Shown here: piece after piece, positions 1 through 5,529 of the stretch
Layout: every line of letters begins with the position of its first letter
Numbering within the stretch: the first letter of the stretch is position 1
Source: Clostridia bacterium
GTDB lineage: Bacteria; Bacillota; Clostridia; Oscillospirales; CAG-272
Assembly (NCBI GenBank): GCA_900770145.1
Contig: CAAGJL010000306.1
Location: 1-5,529, forward strand
Length of the DNA stretch: 5,529 bases
Direction of reading: 5' to 3'
Translations under genes and position numbers: made by a program
Notes under the pieces: generated by a model
Told to the model about the DNA's origin: nothing
Database searches by the model: none
Seen by the model: only the letters and a program-made list of their open reading frames with translations

Positions 1-1002
1 CTCCGTCAGGGTCGCTTTCCGGTTTTCTACTTCCAGAAATACCTTATGGAGGTATGGGCAATCCATAAATGCCGCGCTTTGCAGGCGAATAACAGAAGCG
101 CCGACGTGAAGCTCCTCCAAAACCGGGCACGATGCAAACGCATAACTGCCAACGGTTTCAATTTTGGAGGAAAGGGTCACGTTTTCCAGTTTTGTTGCGC
201 GATAAAAGCAGTTATCGCTGATCCCTACGGTGTCAGCGCGAAAATCCTCTGCGGTGATTTTCACATACTGATCCAGATTTTTTACCGCAACCAGCCACTT
301 GCCTGCGTAAACAAAGTTTTCCTCGGTGTCCATGTAGAGTTTGGTGGCGTTGAATACGAAAGAACCGATATGAGTGACCTTGTCGGGAATATTGATTGTT
401 TCCAGAGCGGTACACTGGTAAAAAACGCGGTTGCCGATATCGGTCAGCGACTCCGGCAGGGTAATGTTCACCAGCACAGGGTCGTTGGCAAAGCAGTTGG
501 CTTTGATCGCAGTCAGGTTACTGTCTTGCGCAAAGGTTACGGTAGTCAGTTTCGGATTGTCGGAAAAGGCATTTGCTCCAAGAGTCAGTACGGTCTTACC
601 GATGGTAACGTCGGTCAGCTCTTCCATCGCGGAGAATGTATATTCCCCGATGCTTACGACACCGTCCGGCACAGTGACGGAACGCAGGGCGGCGCCCGCA
701 AATGCGGAGTTGCCGATGACACGCACCTGTTCTCCGATTGCGATTGAGGTCAGCGCACGGCAATAAGCAAAGCAGTATTCCGGGATGATGCTGAGCCCCG
801 CGGGAATGTTGACGGTGGTCAGCGCGCGGCAACCCTGAAAAACGGCGCTGCCGATGGAATTCAGCCCTTCCGGCAGGGTGACAGAGGTCAGCTGCGCGCA
901 GTTGTAAAAGGCGTTGTCACCGATGGTACGGATATTCTCTCCGAGAACAACCTCCACAATATTCCGGTTACCCTTGAAGGCGTCCGCCGCGATGGCGGTT
1001 AC
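1..1002 (-). repeat. BspA/LRR_5-type leucine-rich repeat array, 23-residue (69-base) period, at least 13 units
   Basis: The units follow the pattern I-G-x-x-A-F-x-x-C-x-x-L-x-x-V-x-I-P-x-x-V. The anchoring Phe residues are 161, 184, 207, 230, 253, 275, 298, 323, 346, 369, 418, 441 and 464 of the lipoprotein. The steps are 23,23,23,23,22,23,25,23,23,49,23,23. The period is therefore very regular, with one short unit (loss of one residue near A-G-A-A, 254-257), one long unit (Q-D-S-N-L near 311-315) and one double-length interval (369 to 418). The repeat is at protein level, and the DNA copies have diverged. The array is still running at the left edge, so the total number is unknown. Confidence 0.9.
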
Positions 1003-1458
1003 GGGCTTTCCGCGGTAGGTTGCTTCAATCAGCACCGTGCCGGAGGCGTTTTTGCCTCTTTTGATCTGATATTCGGTGTTGCCGTTGATCAGCTCATATT
1101 CGCACCCGGTCTCATAATCCCGGTGGAAGAGCAGCGCCTCCGACCAGTCGGAAGTCAGGTCGTTATCGACCCCGCCCTGTGCCATGATGCGGATTTCATA
1201 ATCGCCCATGGAAAGATCAGAGAGGGAATAATTTGTTTTGCGGGTGGTTTTGTTCAGCACTTCTTCTCCCGCGGTGTTTTTCACCACAATGGTGTACGTG
1301 CGGGCGGATTCCACAGCCGACCAGGAGAGTTGGTTGTTTTCGTTTACCGCCAGCCCTTCCGGGGTGGCAAGCATGTCTTTTTTTCCGCAGGAGGAGAGAA
1401 GCAGAAGCGCCAAAAGGGTCAGTGCGGCAAATGCCAGCGCAAAAGAACGTTTGATCAT
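1..1458 (-). CDS. Lipoprotein with Fn3-like domain and BspA-type leucine-rich repeats (3' end beyond the window)
   Basis: The frame is open for 486 codons from the ATG at 1458 to the window edge, so the C-terminus is missing. Residues 1-24 are a lipoprotein signal peptide: a short basic start (I-K-R), a hydrophobic core rich in Leu and Ala, then lipobox L21-S-S-C24. The mature protein should be lipid-anchored at Cys24 on the outer face of the membrane. Residues about 30-115 look like one fibronectin type III domain (L-S-W-S-A near 44-48, Y-x-I-R-I near 87-91, S-D-W-S-E-A near 103-108). Residues about 117-152 match the segment that usually precedes BspA-type repeats (Y-E-L-I-N-G, then T-Y-R-G-K-P-V-T). 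From about 153 onward there are LRR_5-type repeats of 23 residues. Such proteins commonly bind proteins or surfaces; the ligand here is unknown. The gene overlaps the upstream VWA gene by 4 bases, so the two are probably co-translated. The start is fixed by the signal peptide and a strong AGGAG site 7 bases upstream. Confidence 0.93.
   Translation of the reverse strand, partial: MIKRSFALAFAALTLLALLLLSSCGKKDMLATPEGLAVNENNQLSWSAVESARTYTIVVKNTAGEEVLNKTTRKTNYSLSDLSMGDYEIRIMAQGGVDNDLTSDWSEALLFHRDYETGCEYELINGNTEYQIKRGKNASGTVLIEATYRGKPVTAIAADAFKGNRNIVEVVLGENIRTIGDNAFYNCAQLTSVTLPEGLNSIGSAVFQGCRALTTVNIPAGLSIIPEYCFAYCRALTSIAIGEQVRVIGNSAFAGAALRSVTVPDGVVSIGEYTFSAMEELTDVTIGKTVLTLGANAFSDNPKLTTVTFAQDSNLTAIKANCFANDPVLVNITLPESLTDIGNRVFYQCTALETINIPDKVTHIGSFVFNATKLYMDTEENFVYAGKWLVAVKNLDQYVKITAEDFRADTVGISDNCFYRATKLENVTLSSKIETVGSYAFASCPVLEELHVGASVIRLQSAAFMDCPYLHKVFLEVENRKATLTE
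1387..1458 (-). other. Lipoprotein signal peptide with lipobox
   Basis: This segment encodes residues 1-24 of the LRR lipoprotein. It has a basic n-region (K3, R4), a hydrophobic h-region from about residue 6 to 21, and lipobox L21-S22-S23-C24, with Cys24 at 1389-1387. Gly25-Lys-Lys-Asp follows, a typical hydrophilic tether. By analogy with the family, Lgt would lipidate the Cys and LspA would cleave before it. Only the pattern is seen here. Confidence 0.9.
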
Positions 1459-4331
1459 GCCGCATCTCCTTTCTTTTCTTGCTTCTTTTTCTCGCGGTGC
1501 GCACGAATCAGCTCGTGCGGCCATTTGAACTTGAACTTGCGGACCGCAATATCCGCAAGGAACAGAACCAGCGCAACGATCATAAAGACGTATCTCGGGT
1601 CAAAGGAACTCTGAATTGCGGTCACAAAATCCGCAAAGATCTCGTTCGGGTCTGCGTTGTCGGCAATTAACTTACCGTTCCCCCTCGCTGCAAGGGTGGT
1701 CAGTGCTGCGTTCAGTTCCGCTACGTTAGGCACCTGATCGGTGGCGTATTCCTCCGAATAAGCGAAGGATTGATAGGAACGGTACTCGGCAAGCACATTG
1801 CCGTCCGCATCCACCTTTTGCAACAGGATTTCATAAACGCCGCCCTCTTTGACGACGTAACCGCAACGGCTGTAATTGTTGGTGGCGCCCAAAGGGGAAG
1901 TGATGTAGCAGGGCAGATCGGCAAGCGCCCCGCCGTCCGCGGCTACCGTTGCCTCATTCATGGAGATCGACGCCCCGCCTCCGTTGCTCATATTGGTGAG
2001 GAACCCGAGGATGCGTTGCCCCTCCTCCAGCGAGGTGAAAATACTCATCTGATTGGTATAGTTATCCTGCTTGGTGGAAACCGTAATCTCGTTTTCGCGG
2101 ATGGATTCGATGGGCAACAGCGCCGCCACCACATTTAAAATAAACCTTCGACCGGAGCCTTTGTTTTCTTCTGTGGCGGATAGAAAGTCGGAGGACCAGG
2201 TGCCGTTCAGATCGCACATAAAACTGCCGACTGTCCCTTTGCCGAATTTCCATTGGGCGTAAATCGGTACGTCATAATCGCCCATCAGCACCAGGTCTGC
2301 ACCGGATTTTACCTTTACGCCGAAAAATCCGTCCAGCGACGCGGTCATTTTGGAGGTTTGCTTTCCGTCCTCGGAAAGCCCGAACTCAATCCCGCTGAAA
2401 AGCGTGGAAAGCACATTGGAGGTGGAGGGGAAAAACTTCTCGTAGTTGACCTCTTTGATTTCCGGTGCGTTCAGATCCTCACGCATTTTCTGCATCGTCT
2501 CGCTCATTTCGGAGATGGCGTAAAGCCTTCCGCCCCCAAGTTTGCAAGCTTCCTGCATCTGCTCGACAGCGGTGGCACTGTTGCCGATGATGACTACGGA
2601 ATAGGTAATGCCGTTGTTTTCGTGGTACTGTTTGATATAACTGAGATAGTCTTCCGCTTGTTCTTTCGGTACTTCACCGTCGGAGACAATGATGACATGG
2701 CGACGTGCAACGTTCAGTGAGAGCAACGCACGGCTGGCACGTTCGATTGCCTCCGGAAAGACTGTGCCGCCCGTTGTGCCAAGCCCCTTTGCATAGTTAA
2801 TTGCTTCTATAATCGTAGATTCCTGAGAGCGGGGGGTCAGCGGCAAAAGCGTTTCGTAGTTGGAGTCCAGCGTCATCAATCCAAAATAGTCGCGCTCCGA
2901 GAGGGCGTTCAGGCAGGACGCGGCGCCCGAAAGGGCAAGGTCATATTTGGTGCTGCCGGTTGTCCCGTCCTCAGAACTCATGGAGCCGGAACGGTCCACA
3001 ATCACCATAACGCCGACAGGCGGCGTATATTTGATGGATTGTACCGGCAGGATCTCCTGATAAAGGGTGTTTTGCATATCGTCACGGTTGTAGGCGTGGG
3101 CGATATACTTGTCGTTTTCTCCCGTGGCGTTCGGGTTCAGGTCTGCGCCGCCTACGGTAAACAACCCGCCGCCGCATTCGCGCACATAGCGATATAGCAG
3201 CTCGGCATACCCTTCCGGCAAGTCACTGTTGGCGATGTTGTTGAGAATGATCTGATCATACTGGCGCAACTCGTTCAGCGTTTTCGGCAGATCCTCTGCG
3301 GTAACGTTTTTGATTGTTACCTCGTAAGGATTTTCACCCTCTGTCAGCAGGGTTTTCAGCTGTGCGGATTCGCCGTTACGGTGTTCCAGAATCAGCAGAT
3401 TATTGAAATTCTCCAGGTTGAGGTATGTATGATAGACATTATTCTGCTCCAGCAGATCCTCGCTCAAAGCGCTTAACTTAAAGGAGAGATGATGCACCCC
3501 ATAGTCACCGAAGGTGTGTTGGAAAGTGACGTTTTGCGCACCTTTGACCGTGTTGACGTTTTGTGTGCCCACCAGCTCACCGTTGTCGTAAAGTTCCACC
3601 GTCACCTCGGTCTCGCTGCCCGCATTCAGCGTAACGGTCAGCGGGCAGTTGGCGCCGGGAGAAATGTGAAAGTCCGGCAGGGTGGCGCTTACCAGTTGCA
3701 TATCTTCCCCTTCAAAAGAGGAGGCGATGTTGGCAATGTCTACTTTAATCCCTTTTGCGGCAATGGTACGGATGACCGAATTTGCCTCTTCGTCGGTTTC
3801 CTTCCCGTCTGTCACCAACACGATTTTTGCGGTTTGCGGCTGCGTGAAGAGAGAGGCGGCATAATTCAGCGCCGCGGCAATATTGGTGGCGCTGGTGTCC
3901 GGCAGGGCGGCGGACTGATACTCTTTCATCATACGGTTGACCGAAACACGGTCGGTCATTCCCACGGCAAGTACCTGGTCGTAGCCGAATGTCACAATGC
4001 CGATACTGAAGCCGTCATATTGCCCCATATCCAGCACCGTGCGCACAAAATTGTCCCTTGCCTCTTCGGACTGCGCTTCCGTATCCGACATATCCACCAG
4101 CAGGATAATCTGGTTGTCGCTGTTCGGAATCTCAAAGGTGAAGATCGTGCCCGCAAGCGTCAGCACCGCAAGGGCAAGAACAACCAGGTGCAACACGATG
4201 GAGGTGATGCGGTTTCTGTTTTTCCGATATTTTTTGGAAAGACGGAAGTACAGCAGTGCGGTAATTCCGACGCCCAGCAGGAAAATCAGCAACAGGAGAG
4301 GGTAGGTGAAATGAATTCTGAAATTTTGCAT
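1455..4331 (-). CDS. Membrane protein with two VWA domains and a GATase1-like domain
   Basis: The gene is complete, 958 residues. Membrane segments lie at about 9-30 and 44-66, separated by a basic loop (K-K-Y-R-K-N-R-N-R), with a third at about 912-930 followed by a very basic tail. By the positive-inside rule the central 840 or so residues are outside the cell. Domains in order: VWA-1, about 74-205, with metal-site residues D80-x-S82-x-T84, T149 and D175; an Ig-like beta region, about 216-305; a GATase1-like region, about 308-435, with G-G-G-L-F-T-V-G-G at 387-395; VWA-2, about 438-625, with D446-R-S-G-S450, T523 and D551; the rest of the GATase-like fold to about 740 (G-K-G-T-V-G-S-F at 697-704); then a beta-rich region, about 745-860. 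No nucleophilic Cys is visible in the GATase-like elbow, so catalysis is unlikely. An alternative start at 4457 would add 42 residues but lies inside the upstream gene. The ATG at 4331 has a good ribosome site and begins directly with the first membrane segment. The cellular role is unknown; metal-dependent protein binding is typical of VWA domains. Confidence 0.94.
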   Translation of the reverse strand: MQNFRIHFTYPLLLLIFLLGVGITALLYFRLSKKYRKNRNRITSIVLHLVVLALAVLTLAGTIFTFEIPNSDNQIILLVDMSDTEAQSEEARDNFVRTVLDMGQYDGFSIGIVTFGYDQVLAVGMTDRVSVNRMMKEYQSAALPDTSATNIAAALNYAASLFTQPQTAKIVLVTDGKETDEEANSVIRTIAAKGIKVDIANIASSFEGEDMQLVSATLPDFHISPGANCPLTVTLNAGSETEVTVELYDNGELVGTQNVNTVKGAQNVTFQHTFGDYGVHHLSFKLSALSEDLLEQNNVYHTYLNLENFNNLLILEHRNGESAQLKTLLTEGENPYEVTIKNVTAEDLPKTLNELRQYDQIILNNIANSDLPEGYAELLYRYVRECGGGLFTVGGADLNPNATGENDKYIAHAYNRDDMQNTLYQEILPVQSIKYTPPVGVMVIVDRSGSMSSEDGTTGSTKYDLALSGAASCLNALSERDYFGLMTLDSNYETLLPLTPRSQESTIIEAINYAKGLGTTGGTVFPEAIERASRALLSLNVARRHVIIVSDGEVPKEQAEDYLSYIKQYHENNGITYSVVIIGNSATAVEQMQEACKLGGGRLYAISEMSETMQKMREDLNAPEIKEVNYEKFFPSTSNVLSTLFSGIEFGLSEDGKQTSKMTASLDGFFGVKVKSGADLVLMGDYDVPIYAQWKFGKGTVGSFMCDLNGTWSSDFLSATEENKGSGRRFILNVVAALLPIESIRENEITVSTKQDNYTNQMSIFTSLEEGQRILGFLTNMSNGGGASISMNEATVAADGGALADLPCYITSPLGATNNYSRCGYVVKEGGVYEILLQKVDADGNVLAEYRSYQSFAYSEEYATDQVPNVAELNAALTTLAARGNGKLIADNADPNEIFADFVTAIQSSFDPRYVFMIVALVLFLADIAVRKFKFKWPHELIRAHREKKKQEKKGDAA
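1466..1473 (-). promoter_or_regulatory. Ribosome binding site of the LRR lipoprotein, with ATGA stop/start overlap
   Basis: On the minus strand GAAAGGAG ends 7 bases before the ATG at 1458-1456. It lies inside the last codons of the VWA gene. The TGA stop of that gene (1457-1455) overlaps the start codon as ATGA. This arrangement typically couples translation of the downstream gene to the upstream one, and it decides the lipoprotein start. Confidence 0.85.
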
Positions 4332-4338
4332 TTGCGAT

Positions 4339-4346
4339 CCCCCCTT
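4339..4346 (-). promoter_or_regulatory. Ribosome binding site of the double-VWA gene
   Basis: On the minus strand AAGGGGGG lies 7 bases before the ATG at 4331-4329. Its first two bases are the end of the TAA stop of the upstream gene (4347-4345). The site is G-rich rather than a perfect AGGAGG, but its position is ideal. It supports the start at 4331 over the longer upstream alternative. Confidence 0.75.
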
Positions 4347-5529
4347 AAATACTGCTTTCCTTGTGTTGCAGATACCATTCCAGCAGGATGAGTGCAACCA
4401 AGGCGGCGGCGAGATACAGCAAAAGGTCGCTGTAATAATCGCTTTCGTCAATTTCATATTTCGGGCAGTCTATGGCGTCTTCTTGAGTGAAAATGTTGCT
4501 TTCTGCCCGCGGCATCCGTACGTAGATTGTTTCTCTTACTGCTTTGCCTGCAAATGTTGTCTGCGCAAGGGTGTAGGAGCCGGGCGTGCTCAGCGAAAAC
4601 CCGGAGGGAAAACTTTCCAGTGTGATGTCGGTTTCATAACCGCTGATCGAAAGAGAGGGACCGCGGCTGTTTACCGTGATGGTTTCCTCCGTTTCAAACG
4701 AGTTGGAGGTCACCGTGGCGGGTAAGAAATATTCAAACATATTGTACATCATCAAGGGGAAATCCACCAACAGCGGGAGATTGGAGTAGTGAAGGGAAAA
4801 GCACAAAATCCCCACACGGGAGGTTTCATCTTTTTTTACCAGCAACATCGGGTCCCCGCCGTAAGAAAGCAGCGTGGTGTAAGAGGGGTCGGTGCAGGAG
4901 ATCTTGTCATATCGGCTGACCGTAATGGCGGTCGGATTCATATTGTTTAAGATCGGGTGCGCCGTCTCGGAGGCGAGATACACGCTGGATTTCTTCAGGT
5001 CTATAATGTTATCCACCCGAATCCCGGAGCCTTCCGGTGCCGACATCGGGTCACACAGCAATACCACGCCGTCGGTCGGCATTTTGTCAGGCATTGTGTG
5101 TTCAAAAATGTAGAAATCAAAGCCCTCTGTTGCGTAAGGATTGCCGACTTTCACTTCGGTAATCTGAATGTCCCATTTCCCGGCATAGACCTTTTTCAAT
5201 GCGGCAAACGCCTCCTGGAAGAAGACGTTCGGCCCCAAGGTTCTACCGGTAGTGGGGTCTTTTCCGGCGCTGTAATACTGCACGCGGATCAGTTCTTTCA
5301 AGCCGCCGTAAATATCAAAGTTGTTGTCGGAAGCCATGGAGTCCTCCGCGTCGATGCTGATGTGCACGGATTGATAAGCATACACACGCTCCTCGGTGGA
5401 AAGGTTGTAGAACACAGAGGTTTCGGGGAGAGTGTTTTCAAACTCGGTCGCGTCCTCTTCCGGGACATATTTGAAGATCAGCGTCATGACCTGATTTGCC
5501 GTGCAGGGCACAGTCTGTTCCAGATCGGA
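4345..5529 (-). CDS. BatA-type membrane protein, C-terminal part (5' end beyond the window)
   Basis: The frame is open from the right edge with 394 codons visible before TAA. A GTG at 5511 is not the start, because the frame continues upstream without a stop and the visible protein begins in mid-domain. Visible residues about 1-70 look like the end of an Ig-like region (L-E-Q-T-V, then V-H-I-S-I-D and S-D-N-N-F). Residues about 78-270 resemble a GATase1-like region: P-N-V-F-F-Q-E-A near 100-107, W-D-I-Q-I-T-E-V near 119-126, E-G-F-D-F-Y-I-F-E-H near 135-144, P-T-D-G-V-V-L-L near 151-158, then H-Y-S-N-L-P-L-L-V-D-F-P near 247-258. A beta-rich segment follows, then one membrane helix at about 367-386 and a short tail. 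In this family an N-terminal BatA membrane segment and a VWA domain normally precede this part; they would lie off the window. The next gene starts 13 bases downstream. The role is unknown; membrane-anchored VWA proteins of this type often accompany MoxR ATPases. Confidence 0.85.
   Translation of the reverse strand, partial: SDLEQTVPCTANQVMTLIFKYVPEEDATEFENTLPETSVFYNLSTEERVYAYQSVHISIDAEDSMASDNNFDIYGGLKELIRVQYYSAGKDPTTGRTLGPNVFFQEAFAALKKVYAGKWDIQITEVKVGNPYATEGFDFYIFEHTMPDKMPTDGVVLLCDPMSAPEGSGIRVDNIIDLKKSSVYLASETAHPILNNMNPTAITVSRYDKISCTDPSYTTLLSYGGDPMLLVKKDETSRVGILCFSLHYSNLPLLVDFPLMMYNMFEYFLPATVTSNSFETEETITVNSRGPSLSISGYETDITLESFPSGFSLSTPGSYTLAQTTFAGKAVRETIYVRMPRAESNIFTQEDAIDCPKYEIDESDYYSDLLLYLAAALVALILLEWYLQHKESSI

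Noticed and set aside
46..747. Plus-strand open frame of 233 codons opposite the LRR lipoprotein
   Set aside because: It is antisense to a clear 23-residue repeat array, has no recognisable domain, and its low-complexity, Cys- and Gly-rich translation is what the reverse complement of the repeats gives.
1..1002. 69-base periodicity as a possible CRISPR or DNA-level tandem repeat
   Set aside because: The periodicity comes from 23-residue protein repeats. The DNA copies are diverged and there are no identical repeats separated by unique spacers.
1466..1495. Pyrimidine-rich tract as a terminator
   Set aside because: It encodes the Lys-rich cytoplasmic tail of the VWA protein and the ribosome site of the next gene. 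No GC-rich hairpin precedes a T run in the transcribed direction.
3489..4391. Plus-strand open frame of 300 codons opposite the VWA gene
   Set aside because: The minus strand carries VWA-1, the Ig-like region and two membrane segments with intact motifs here. The plus-strand product is rich in His, Arg and Gln with no fold signature, and it crosses the intergenic gap into the BatA gene.
4332..4457. N-terminal extension of the double-VWA protein by 42 residues to an upstream start at 4457
   Set aside because: It overlaps the membrane helix and tail codons of the BatA gene, lacks a sensible signal sequence, and the ATG at 4331 has a well-placed ribosome site.
5509..5511. GTG as the start of the BatA-type gene
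   Set aside because: The same frame continues without a stop to the window edge, and the protein at this point is in the middle of a domain.

Overview
All three real genes in this window lie on the minus strand, and they fill it almost completely. Only 13 bases are intergenic. Read in the direction of transcription (high to low coordinates) they are: (1) the 3' part of a BatA-type membrane protein that enters from beyond the right edge (5529 to 4345); (2) a complete 958-residue membrane protein with two von Willebrand factor A (VWA) domains and a glutamine-amidotransferase-like (GATase1-like) fold (4331 to 1455); (3) the 5' part of a secreted lipoprotein with a fibronectin-type-III-like domain and a BspA-type leucine-rich-repeat array that runs off the left edge (1458 to 1).

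The spacing is that of one operon. Genes 1 and 2 are 13 bases apart, with a purine-rich ribosome binding site touching the stop codon of gene 1. Genes 2 and 3 overlap in an ATGA, with a strong AGGAG site inside the end of gene 2. No promoter, terminator, RNA gene, mobile element or CRISPR array is visible. The promoter should lie upstream of gene 1 and the terminator downstream of gene 3, both outside the window.

The organism is probably a Gram-positive Bacillota of the class Clostridia (Oscillospirales or similar, for example from a gut community). The reasons are the Clostridia-style BatA and VWA/GATase pair, the BspA-like lipoprotein with the lipobox L-S-S-C, strong Shine-Dalgarno sites, and roughly balanced base composition. 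This is an inference from family resemblance, not a database result.

How the genes may work together: genes 1 and 2 share a layout of an Ig-like region, a GATase1-like region and a C-terminal membrane anchor. In gene 2 a VWA domain precedes this and a second VWA domain is inserted inside the GATase-like fold. Charge distribution puts the large domains outside the membrane. Proteins of this kind are often encoded beside MoxR-type AAA+ ATPases and DUF58 proteins, which would be looked for upstream of the window. The tightly coupled LRR lipoprotein would be exposed on the same side of the membrane and is a plausible partner, but no sequence feature proves an interaction. The substrate and physiological role of the system remain unknown.
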